From positions 1 through 5,994 of the forward strand of contig JAITTD010000194.1 in assembly GCA_031287245.1 (NCBI GenBank): 5,994 nucleotides of DNA. Reading direction: 5' to 3'. This DNA comes from Bacteroidales bacterium (lineage in GTDB: Bacteria; Bacteroidota; Bacteroidia; Bacteroidales; UBA4181). Position 1 is the stretch's first letter. The number at the start of each line of letters is the position of its first letter. The position numbers and the translations under genes were made by a program. The notes beneath the pieces are model-generated. The model worked only from the letters and a program-made list of their open reading frames with translations, ran no database searches and was not told where the DNA came from. Below, one piece after another: positions 1-5,994 of the stretch.

Positions 1-49
1 TGATGCTGTATCTTTTTTAATGACTGGTACAACCGCTCATAATGCCAAC

Positions 50-78
50 TATTTTTCGCTACAAAGGTACGAAAAATA
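50..78. repeat. 9-bp inverted repeat enclosing a -7 box
   Basis: TATTTTTCG (50-58) and CGAAAAATA (70-78) are perfect reverse complements separated by 11 nt. The spacer holds the -7 element of the leftward promoter, and the left arm covers the expected transcription start. This geometry fits an operator for a dimeric repressor. A hairpin is less likely, because the right arm would lie upstream of the transcript start. The repeat is directly visible; its role is inferred. The arms are A/T-rich apart from the CG at their inner ends, so chance cannot be excluded. Confidence 0.5.
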
Positions 79-92
79 TATGATTTAGCGAA
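62..92 (-). promoter_or_regulatory. Bacteroidota-type promoter facing left, out of the window
   Basis: Read on the minus strand, TACCTTTG (positions 69-62) matches the Bacteroidota -7 consensus TAnnTTTG exactly. TTC at 92-90, one mismatch from the -33 TTG, lies 20 nt upstream. Transcription would start near position 55 and run left, so the element probably drives a gene that begins just outside the window. No convincing start codon follows within the window: the only ATG, at 40-38, opens a frame of seven codons. The -7 box lies inside a perfect 9-bp inverted repeat, annotated separately. Confidence 0.55.
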
Positions 93-143
93 CTATTTTA
101 AAATTATCTACTAAATGTGTAGTTTTTTATATAGATTTAGCGA
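77..143. repeat. Two direct copies of TATAT(a)GATTTAGCGA
   Basis: TATATGATTTAGCGA at 77-91 recurs as TATATAGATTTAGCGA at 128-143, identical except for one inserted A. The shared GATTTAGCGA cores (82-91 and 134-143) are 52 bp apart, close to five helical turns. The left copy overlaps the putative -33 region of the leftward promoter and the right copy lies upstream of it, between nrdJ and that promoter. Paired regulator sites are one reading; a small duplication in AT-rich DNA is another. Confidence 0.45.
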
Positions 144-178
144 GAAATAATAAAGAACGGCAACCGAAAAGCATGCAA

Positions 179-2752
179 TTATCCACACTTTGAATATCCG
201 CAGTTGGTGCAGGTGATACAGCCTTCCTTATATATCAATGCGCCTTCGCTGCCACATTCTTTGCATTTGTTGCCTTTGGTAACCTTGGTTTCGTCGGGAA
301 TATATTTTTTCAATGCACGTTCTACCCCGTTTTTCCAACTGTTGATGGATTCGCTGTCCAAATGAAGGGATGAAATCAGGTTGACCACGTCCGGTATGGG
401 CATTCCGAAGCGCAAAACGCTGGATATGAATTTGGCGTAATTCCAAAATTCGGGCGCGAAGGTATGCGACAAACCGCCTATGGTGTTGGGATAGCCATAT
501 TTGTCAATATATTGAAAATCATAACGTTTGCTCCCGTCTGCTTTTTTCACTTTAATGATTTTCCCTTTGTTGACCGATTTGGGGATAGGGAACACGTCTT
601 CATCGGCTATACCGGTGAAAATTTCATACGGACGGTTTTCGTACAAGCCGATAAATGCGATCCAGTCTTCCTTGTCGTTCTTGAAACGGATGATTTCGGC
701 ATCCAATGTTTCCGGGCGTTGGCGCGGCGCCTCTGTTTTTGCCTGTTTGTCGGGCGTGGCATTGAGCAAAATGCCTTCCCGCGAGCCTTCCCTGTAAACG
801 GTCATGCCCTTGCAGCCGCTTTTCCACGCAGTGATGTACAGTTTGCCCACCATTTCTTCCGACACGTCTTTGGGCAGATTGATGGTGACGCTGATGGAAT
901 GGTCCACCCATTTCTGCATTTCGCCCTGCATCTGTACCTTTTTCAGCCAATCCACATCGCCTGCTGTAGCCTTGCAGTAGGGCGATTTCTCAACGATTTC
1001 TCTCAACTGTTCATCTTTGTATTTCATCACATCCTTTACGTTGTAGCCGTTGATTTTCATCCAGTCAATAAATTTGTGGTGAAAAACTGTATATTCTTCG
1101 TAAGCAATGCCTTTGTCATCAACGAAAGACACTGTAACATCCCGATCGTTAGGGTTTACAGTTCGGCGACGTTTGTAATAGGCAGCAAATGCAGGTTCGA
1201 TACCTGATGTGGTTTGCGTCATCAAACTTGTGGTACCGGTCGGGGCAATGGTGAGAAGCGCTATATTGCGTCTGCCGTAGTGTTGCATGTCTTTGTACAA
1301 ATTTTCATCTTCCTTGCGCAGGCGTTGGATGAAAGGGTTGTTTTGTTCAAGCAAATGGTCATATATGCTGAATGAACCACGTTCTTTTGCAAGGTTTACG
1401 GATCCTCTATATGCCTCTAATGCCAAGGTTTTTTGAACTTCGACAGAGAAGTCTATGCCATCATCGCTGCCATAGCGAATGCCGAGCGCTGCCAACATAT
1501 CGCCTTCGGCGGTGATACCGATGCCTGTACGGCGTCCTTCCTCTGTTTTTAGGCGGATTTGTTCCCACAAACGGTGTTCTACGCGCTTTACTTCGGAATC
1601 TTCGGGGTCGGAATCAATTTTTGCCAAAATAGCGTCAATTTTTTCCAATTCCAAATCAATGATGTCGTCCATGATGCGCTGAGCCTTGGCTACATGATTT
1701 TTAAACTTCGGGAAATTAAATTTGGCAACAGCCGTAAATGGCTGTTCTACATAACCATACAGATTAATTGCCAACAAGCGGCAACTGTCGTAAGGGCAGA
1801 GCGGAATTTCGCCACATGGGTTGGTGGACATGGTACGGTAGCCGAATTTGGAATAACAATCGGGCACAGACTCTCGTATGATGGTGTCCCAGAAGAGAAT
1901 ACCCGGCTCCGCCGACTGCCATGCGTTGTGGATAATTTTTTTCCACAAAGCTTCGGCATTGATGTCTTTGGTGCAGACAGGCTCTTTTGAGTCAATCGGG
2001 TATTGCGTGGTATAGGGGCGATTGTTCACTACTGCGTTCATGAACTCGTCGTCAATTTTCACCGATACGTTGGCGCCGGTAATTCTTCCGGGCGTCATTT
2101 TGGCGTCAATAAAACTTTCCGCATCTGGGTGTTTGCTGGAAATGCTGAGCATCAAGGCGCCACGTCGACCATCCTGTGCCACTTCGAGCGTGGTGTTGGA
2201 GTAGCGCTCCATGAACGTCACTACGCCGGTGGAAGTCAACGCGCTGTTGAGCACAGGGCTTCCTTTGGGGCGGATATGCGACAAATCGTGCCCTACGCCT
2301 CCTCTTCGTTTCATCAGTTGCGCCTGTTCCTGGTCTGTCTTCATGATGCCGCCGTAAGAATCGGCATGGCTGTCGTTGCCAATCACGAAGCAGTTGGACA
2401 AGGAAGCAATCTGAAAACGATTCCCCATGCCCGTCATTGGGCTTCCTTGAGGTACGATGTAGCGAAATTCTTTGAAAAGATCGTACAGTTCCTGTTCACT
2501 CAGCGGATTCGGATATTTCCGTTCCACACGCGCCACTTCACGCGCCAAACGCCAGTGCATATCATCGGGAGACTGCTCGTAAATATTGCCAAATGAGTCC
2601 TTTATGGCATATTTGTTCACCCACACTTTGGCAGCCAACTCATCGCCGTTGAAGTATTCGAGCGATTTTTTAAACGCTTCATCAAAAGTGTACGTTTTTT
2701 CTTCTTTTTGTTCCGCTTCTATCTCTCTGGAAACCATCGTATCAACAATCAT
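179..2752 (-). CDS. nrdJ: Adenosylcobalamin-dependent (class II) ribonucleotide reductase NrdJ
   Basis: This 857-residue protein is a class II ribonucleotide reductase, which uses adenosylcobalamin to make a thiyl radical and reduces ribonucleotides to deoxyribonucleotides in the cytoplasm without oxygen. Visible landmarks are the first redox cysteine in SLSNCFV (C121), the finger-loop motif NPCGE (N311, radical cysteine C313, E315), the partner cysteine in YDSC (C324), and APTGTTS at 503-509. The C-terminus holds CxxC (830/833), C845, CxxC (848/851) and a final SKCG (C856), the metal-binding and thiol-shuttle tail usual for NrdJ. I see no N-terminal ATP-cone. A lysine/glutamate-rich helical stretch near residues 370-405 looks like an insertion relative to the Thermotoga enzyme, and may be usual in this phylum. 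The first ATG was taken as start; M6 is an alternative. There is no Shine-Dalgarno, and a 150-bp gap to rnfA suggests a separate transcript. The length is normal and the frame intact. Confidence 0.96.
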   Translation of the reverse strand: MIVDTMVSREIEAEQKEEKTYTFDEAFKKSLEYFNGDELAAKVWVNKYAIKDSFGNIYEQSPDDMHWRLAREVARVERKYPNPLSEQELYDLFKEFRYIVPQGSPMTGMGNRFQIASLSNCFVIGNDSHADSYGGIMKTDQEQAQLMKRRGGVGHDLSHIRPKGSPVLNSALTSTGVVTFMERYSNTTLEVAQDGRRGALMLSISSKHPDAESFIDAKMTPGRITGANVSVKIDDEFMNAVVNNRPYTTQYPIDSKEPVCTKDINAEALWKKIIHNAWQSAEPGILFWDTIIRESVPDCYSKFGYRTMSTNPCGEIPLCPYDSCRLLAINLYGYVEQPFTAVAKFNFPKFKNHVAKAQRIMDDIIDLELEKIDAILAKIDSDPEDSEVKRVEHRLWEQIRLKTEEGRRTGIGITAEGDMLAALGIRYGSDDGIDFSVEVQKTLALEAYRGSVNLAKERGSFSIYDHLLEQNNPFIQRLRKEDENLYKDMQHYGRRNIALLTIAPTGTTSLMTQTTSGIEPAFAAYYKRRRTVNPNDRDVTVSFVDDKGIAYEEYTVFHHKFIDWMKINGYNVKDVMKYKDEQLREIVEKSPYCKATAGDVDWLKKVQMQGEMQKWVDHSISVTINLPKDVSEEMVGKLYITAWKSGCKGMTVYREGSREGILLNATPDKQAKTEAPRQRPETLDAEIIRFKNDKEDWIAFIGLYENRPYEIFTGIADEDVFPIPKSVNKGKIIKVKKADGSKRYDFQYIDKYGYPNTIGGLSHTFAPEFWNYAKFISSVLRFGMPIPDVVNLISSLHLDSESINSWKNGVERALKKYIPDETKVTKGNKCKECGSEGALIYKEGCITCTNCGYSKCG

Positions 2753-2824
2753 TACAATCTATTTTTTTAAGGTTATTCAGTTACAAAAATTTCGACGCAA
2801 GTTATAAGGATAATACTATACAGC

Positions 2825-2853
2825 CAAATTTTTTAGCCTCGTATTATTAACAA
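2825..2853 (-). promoter_or_regulatory. Candidate nrdJ promoter
   Basis: On the minus strand TTG (2853-2851) is followed after 18 nt by AAAATTTG (2832-2825), one mismatch from the TAnnTTTG -7 consensus. The spacing equals that of the better rnfE promoter in the same window. Transcription would begin near 2819, giving an untranslated leader of roughly 65-70 nt before the nrdJ start. The region is very AT-rich, so a chance match is possible. I see no NrdR-type palindrome and no room for a full cobalamin riboswitch. Confidence 0.4.
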
Positions 2854-2902
2854 GTTTTCAACCGAATTTAAGTTTCTGTTTTACAGGTCTCTAAGAAAAT
2901 CA

Positions 2903-3475
2903 TTACACAATTCCGGCAAAGCCCATGAATGCCATTGCCAACAGTCCGGCAGTGACTAAGGTAATCGGTATCCCTTTCATACCCTTCGGTATAGCGGAAA
3001 ATTCCATTTGTTCGCGAATGCCGGCAAAAATGAGCATTGCGATGGCAAATCCGATAGCAGTGGCGGTGGCATATACAACGCTGTGGATAAGGTCAAAATT
3101 TTTCTGAATCACCAAAAGAGCTACACCGAGAACGGCGCAATTGGTGGTGATGAGGGGCAAAAAAACGCCCAACGCCTGATACATGGCGGGGCTGACTTTT
3201 TTCAGGATGATTTCCACCATTTGCACCAGCGCCGCAATGACCAATATATAGGTAACGGTCTTCATGAAAGCAATGTCGAGCGGCACCAGTATATAGTTCA
3301 TGATCAGGTAGGTGATGATGGTGGAAATGGTTGTCACGAAGATAACAGCGCCGCCCATGCCTGCCGCTGTGGAAATTTTGCCGGAAACACCCAAAAAGGG
3401 GCAAATGCCCAAAAATTGCGACAATATCACATTGTTGACGAAAATTGCCGAAATAATGATAAGAATGTACTCCAT
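2903..3475 (-). CDS. rnfA: Rnf complex subunit RnfA (ferredoxin:NAD+ oxidoreductase)
   Basis: This 190-residue integral membrane protein is subunit A of the Rnf complex, which couples electron transfer between reduced ferredoxin and NAD+ to Na+ or H+ pumping across the cytoplasmic membrane. The sequence shows about six hydrophobic segments (near 3-20, 38-60, 71-91, 103-124, 133-153 and 170-189). It carries FLGICPFLGV with C25 and LPLITTNCAVLG with C113, the two conserved half-membrane cysteines that, with two from RnfE, bind an iron-sulfur cluster in this family. The TTNCAVLGVAL wording and the MAFMGFAGIV end match RnfA rather than its Na+-NQR homologue NqrE. Length is typical. It starts 31 nt after the rnfE stop with an A-rich leader and no Shine-Dalgarno, and is almost certainly cotranscribed with rnfE. 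No clear terminator follows. Confidence 0.95.
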   Translation of the reverse strand: MEYILIIISAIFVNNVILSQFLGICPFLGVSGKISTAAGMGGAVIFVTTISTIITYLIMNYILVPLDIAFMKTVTYILVIAALVQMVEIILKKVSPAMYQALGVFLPLITTNCAVLGVALLVIQKNFDLIHSVVYATATAIGFAIAMLIFAGIREQMEFSAIPKGMKGIPITLVTAGLLAMAFMGFAGIV

Positions 3476-3506
3476 TTTTGTTTTTTATTTTTTCGATTAG
3501 CCTGTT

Positions 3507-4115
3507 TTACACTTTTTTGATTCTGTTGACCAACGCTATCAGAAAGCCCAGCACGATGAAAGCGCCCGGCGCCAGCACAAAAATCAGGATATTGGTGGTG
3601 CTTGGCAGCAATTGCAGCCCAAACACCGAGCCGTTGCCCAGGAACTCACGAATAGCGCCCAACAAAGTCAACGCACCGGTGAAACCCAAGCCCATGCCTG
3701 CACCGTCTAAAAATGACATGAAAGCATTATTTTTGGCAGCAAAGGCTTCAGCACGACCTAAAACGATGCAGTTCACTACAATCAGGGGGATGAAGATGCC
3801 CAACTGGTCGTAAAGACTTTGTTCACCGTTGGGTCCGGGTGAATTGACATAAGCCGACATGAGCATATCCACTATCGTCACAAACGAGGCTATGATTACG
3901 ATATAGGCAGGAATCCGCACCTTATCAGGCACAAAACCTGCCACCAACGAGATGGCGACGTTGGACAGCATCAACACAAAAGTGGTTGCCAAGCCCATCC
4001 CTAACCCGTTGATTGCCGAAGTGGTAGTTGCCAGCGTGGGACACATTCCCAGCACCAGTACGAAAGCCGGATTTTCTTTTAAAATGCCATTACTGAAAGT
4101 TTTCCAATGACTCAT
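3507..4115 (-). CDS. rnfE: Rnf complex subunit RnfE
   Basis: This 202-residue membrane protein is subunit E of the Rnf complex, the inverted-topology partner of RnfA in the membrane core. Conserved family motifs are LGMCPTLA with C25, the stretch GLATTFVL, and VNCIVLGRAEAFA with C116; C25 and C116 are the expected iron-sulfur ligands. Hydrophobic segments lie near 15-30, 39-60, 69-90, 105-120, 135-155 and 174-196. GxCPxLA and the RAEAFA context favour RnfE over NqrD of the Na+-pumping NADH:quinone reductase. The loop at about 91-101 (SPGPNGEQ) is longer than in the E. coli protein. Unusually, the gene upstream is not rnfG but an unrelated ABC ATPase, so rnfB, C, D and G must lie elsewhere if the complex is complete. 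A strong promoter candidate lies in the 62-bp gap just upstream, so rnfE-rnfA looks like its own operon. Confidence 0.94.
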   Translation of the reverse strand: MSHWKTFSNGILKENPAFVLVLGMCPTLATTTSAINGLGMGLATTFVLMLSNVAISLVAGFVPDKVRIPAYIVIIASFVTIVDMLMSAYVNSPGPNGEQSLYDQLGIFIPLIVVNCIVLGRAEAFAAKNNAFMSFLDGAGMGLGFTGALTLLGAIREFLGNGSVFGLQLLPSTTNILIFVLAPGAFIVLGFLIALVNRIKKV

Positions 4116-4147
4116 GCTTTTTTATACTATCATTCGTTATAAAAATG

Positions 4148-4176
4148 CAAAATTAAAAAAAAAATGGCAATTCCAA
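4148..4176 (-). promoter_or_regulatory. rnfE-rnfA promoter
   Basis: On the minus strand TTG (4176-4174), an 18-nt spacer, and TAATTTTG (4155-4148) give an exact match to the Bacteroidota -33/-7 consensus TTG-N-TAnnTTTG. The expected start is near 4142, leaving a leader of about 27 nt before the rnfE ATG at 4115. The element begins immediately after the stop codon of the upstream ABC gene, so rnfEA can be transcribed independently. Most of the downstream half of the spacer is an uninterrupted run of T. Confidence 0.65.
4155..4164 (-). repeat. (T)10 homopolymer in the rnfE promoter spacer
   Basis: Ten consecutive A on the plus strand (T on the coding strand) occupy the promotor-proximal half of the -33/-7 spacer, and the last one is the first base of the -7 box. 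Length change in such a run would alter the spacer length. The run is directly visible; variability is inference. Confidence 0.6.
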
Positions 4177-4177
4177 C

Positions 4178-5578
4178 TCATGCATGGATATTTTTGATCA
4201 TTTTTGCTTTTCCATCCTCTATTTTCAGATGTCGGTTGATGCCATCCGGCAGTTCGGCTGGGTTGTGCGAAACGAAGATGAGCGTTCGATCTTTGCAATA
4301 AGCATCCAGCAAGGCTCTCGCCAACGCTACGTTTTCTGCATCCAACCCCTGAAAAGGCTCGTCAAGTAACAGCATCGGCGGATTTTTCACCAAAGCACGA
4401 ATGAGTAGCACAATGTTTTGCTGCCCTGTGGAAATCCGCTGAAAAGAAGTTTCCGCGATGTCTTCCACAGAAAAATAGGCGAACAGTGCTGCTGCAAAAC
4501 GGCTGTTTTTTTCGGTTATCATATACCGAACGTAAGGATTGTCTTGCAAACCCTCCATCACGTAATCCATGCAGGTGATATGGCGCTTGTTGTAGAAGTG
4601 CATCTCCGGCGACACAAAGCCTATCCGCTCTTTGATGTCCCAAATACTTTCGCCGGTGCCGCGCAGCCGGTCGAAAATGGTGATGCGGTTGGCGTAAGCC
4701 TGCGGATTATCGGCAAAGATAAGACTCAGCAACATGGACTTGCCAGCTCCGTTAGCGCCTGTAAGCGCCCATTTTTCGCCACGGCGAATGAGCCATTCCA
4801 CTTGATCAATAATGGTCTTCCCGTTATAACGGATGGTTACTTGGTGAAGATGTACAGCCGTGTCGAAACCGGCAACGGGCGGCTCCGGCAATTCAGGCAA
4901 TGCCTTGACCTGACGGGCAGCAGTAACCGCCTCCGTGCGCAAACAGGTACGACTGATGGAAAAATGCGCTATTTCCATGACGTGAGTGATAAACGCAGGG
5001 ATCTGTCCGCTTTCTGCCGTCATAATGATTTGTGTGTCCATGCCGGCAATGCATGTCAGCGCTTCGTTGACATCATCGCGTGCCTGAGCGTCCAAGCCGA
5101 TGAAAAGATTGTCCAAAAGCAGCAAACGCGGCTTTTTCAACAAGGCTTTAACGATAAACAGTTTTTTGAATTGCCCGTTGGACAGTTTGATAATCTCCAT
5201 GTTGAGCAAGGAAAGCAGGTTTAGCGTCTGCAATATTTCCGGCAATGCGTTGCCCTGTAATTCCAAAAACTCTCGAACGGTAACAACGCCGTCCGTTTCG
5301 GTGGCATGATAGCGTTGCTGATAGTAGAAATTACCGTAATTGATTTGACGATCGCAGAAAAAGACGGATGCTATCTCATCGTCGGAAAGATGATACGCGG
5401 TTTCGCCCTGCGTTGCTATCCATTGACCGGCGACGACTTCCAAAAAGGTAGTTTTTCCAGATGCATTGGCTCCGGTTAAAGCCCAATGCTCCCCTTCTGG
5501 CAGCGTCCAACAGGTGTCGGGAAACACAATACGGTCGAATTTTCTGAAACTCGCATGGTTAAATTCTATCAACGACAT
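4178..5578 (-). CDS. Double ABC ATPase, ModF/PhrA family
   Basis: This 466-residue soluble protein has two ABC nucleotide-binding domains and no membrane segment. Domain 1 (about 1-215) has Walker A GANASGKT (36-43), signature LSNGQ (132-136) and Walker B LLLLDN (152-157). Domain 2 (about 240-460) has Walker A GANGAGKS (274-281), signature ISTGQ (382-386), Walker B LLLDEP (403-408), D-loop GLD (411-413) and switch histidine H438. The segment at 291-323, including GTGESIWDIK, closely resembles E. coli ModF (also called PhrA), a protein associated with the molybdate transport locus whose function is unsettled. Domain 1 lacks two catalytic residues: N157 replaces the Walker B glutamate, and TAES (187-190) stands where domain 2 has VSHN, so the switch histidine is E189. 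One ATP site is therefore probably degenerate. No molybdate genes are adjacent. The start is the first ATG, 42 nt after the upstream gene, so cotranscription with it is plausible. Confidence 0.85.
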   Translation of the reverse strand: MSLIEFNHASFRKFDRIVFPDTCWTLPEGEHWALTGANASGKTTFLEVVAGQWIATQGETAYHLSDDEIASVFFCDRQINYGNFYYQQRYHATETDGVVTVREFLELQGNALPEILQTLNLLSLLNMEIIKLSNGQFKKLFIVKALLKKPRLLLLDNLFIGLDAQARDDVNEALTCIAGMDTQIIMTAESGQIPAFITHVMEIAHFSISRTCLRTEAVTAARQVKALPELPEPPVAGFDTAVHLHQVTIRYNGKTIIDQVEWLIRRGEKWALTGANGAGKSMLLSLIFADNPQAYANRITIFDRLRGTGESIWDIKERIGFVSPEMHFYNKRHITCMDYVMEGLQDNPYVRYMITEKNSRFAAALFAYFSVEDIAETSFQRISTGQQNIVLLIRALVKNPPMLLLDEPFQGLDAENVALARALLDAYCKDRTLIFVSHNPAELPDGINRHLKIEDGKAKMIKNIHA

Positions 5579-5620
5579 ACATTAAAGATATGATGTAAAT
5601 TAGAAATTACGATTTTGTCA

Positions 5621-5994
5621 TTATATCATCAACTCAAAATCCGCCGTCATTTGTTCCTGCCCATTAATGATTATGGATAATTTATGCATGCCTGAATAAA
5701 ATTTACGGGTCGTTATTATTCTAAAACTCTGTTTTCTTTTAATGTCAGCCCTTTCGTCAGGCAGAAATGTTCTCTCACTTATCTTAAATACTTTTTTTGA
5801 ATGTTGCCCGTTTTGTTTCAGATAATAAAGACCATATTCCATCCTGATATTTTGCGGTCTATTTTCTCTGTTTTGCAAGGCAAATGAAAAAATCAAATCG
5901 TCTCCGGTTGCTAATTTTGGAGTGATGATTTTGAAATTGGATACTTCGATTTTATCGCTCTTGTTCAGTTGGTAATATTCTAAAATAACGGGAT
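5621..5994 (-). CDS. Partial: C-terminal region of an AlkC-like DNA alkylation-repair protein
   Basis: The frame is open from the right edge to the stop at 5621-5623, giving 123 visible C-terminal residues; the start lies outside the window. The TTG at 5896 that could be read as a start has open in-frame sequence before it (VILEYYQLNKSDKIEVSNF), so it is almost certainly internal. The visible part is rich in beta strands. Phrases such as YGLYYLKQNG, KVFKISE, KQSFRIITTRKFY and HKLSIIINGQE resemble, as I recall them, the C-terminal domain of Bacteroidota DNA alkylation-repair proteins. In AlkC, N-terminal HEAT-like repeats are followed by an Ig-like DNA-binding domain, and this segment fits the latter. 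The glycosylase region itself cannot be seen, so function rests on the tail alone. A beta-sandwich domain on some other protein is the alternative. Confidence 0.6.
   Translation of the reverse strand, partial: PVILEYYQLNKSDKIEVSNFKIITPKLATGDDLIFSFALQNRENRPQNIRMEYGLYYLKQNGQHSKKVFKISERTFLPDERADIKRKQSFRIITTRKFYSGMHKLSIIINGQEQMTADFELMI

Noticed and set aside
108..128. CTAC-N7-GTAG followed by six T, terminator-like
   Set aside because: The stem has four pairs and the T-run is on the plus strand, the wrong orientation for nrdJ. No gene on the plus strand needs it.
464..1207. 247-codon open frame on the plus strand
   Set aside because: It lies wholly antisense to the intact nrdJ frame, has a composition typical of a reversed coding strand, and shows no recognisable motif.
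3056..3070. GCCACTGC on the minus strand, resembling part of a B12 box
   Set aside because: It lies inside the rnfA coding sequence, where it encodes conserved Ala-Thr-Ala residues, and no surrounding riboswitch elements are present.
2903..4115. Assignment of the membrane pair to Na+-NQR (NqrD/NqrE)
   Set aside because: LGMCPTLA in one and LPLITTNCAVLG in the other match RnfE and RnfA better than the corresponding NqrD and NqrE motifs, and no nqr genes are nearby.
4155..4176. Possible rho-independent terminator for the ABC gene (TGG-N5-CCA then T10)
   Set aside because: The stem is only three base pairs. The T-run is better explained as the spacer of the rnfE promoter that it overlaps.
4418..5224. 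268-codon open frame on the plus strand
   Set aside because: It is antisense to the double ABC ATPase, whose motifs are intact throughout, and it encodes no recognisable domain.
5602..5632. Promoter-like TTG-N20-TAATTTCT before the ABC gene
   Set aside because: The -7 element has two mismatches in its most conserved TTTG part. Readthrough from the upstream gene 42 bp away is equally likely.

Overview
The window looks like ordinary chromosome from a member of the Bacteroidota, most likely an anaerobe of the order Bacteroidales. Three things point there. None of the visible starts has a Shine-Dalgarno sequence; the leaders are A-rich instead. Promoter-like elements of the form TTG-N18..20-TAnnTTTG, the sigma-ABfr type typical of this phylum, sit in the intergenic gaps. 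The gene set combines a B12-dependent ribonucleotide reductase with Rnf membrane subunits. The order-level assignment is inference. I see no mobile element, CRISPR array, tRNA or rRNA.

All recognisable genes lie on the minus strand and read from right to left. At the right edge (5621-5994) is the C-terminal part of a gene that runs out of the window; it resembles the Ig-like C-terminal domain of an AlkC-type DNA alkylation-repair protein. After 42 bp comes a soluble protein with two ABC ATPase domains of the ModF/PhrA type (4178-5578). After a 62-bp gap with a near-perfect Bacteroidota promoter come rnfE (3507-4115) and rnfA (2903-3475), two homologous six-helix subunits of the Rnf ferredoxin:NAD+ oxidoreductase. 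A further 150-bp gap with a weaker promoter candidate leads to nrdJ (179-2752), the adenosylcobalamin-dependent ribonucleotide reductase. The left 178 bp contain no gene. They hold a promoter pointing left out of the window, wrapped in a 9-bp inverted repeat and preceded by a duplicated 15-nt motif.

Only rnfE and rnfA clearly work together: each gives two conserved cysteines to a shared in-membrane iron-sulfur site. The other genes appear to be separate transcription units for DNA repair, an ATPase of uncertain role and dNTP synthesis. I did not find a convincing new system. The points most worth a second look are the separation of rnfEA from the rest of the rnf genes, the poly-T tract inside the rnfE promoter, the asymmetric ATP sites of the double ABC protein, and the operator-like architecture at the left edge.
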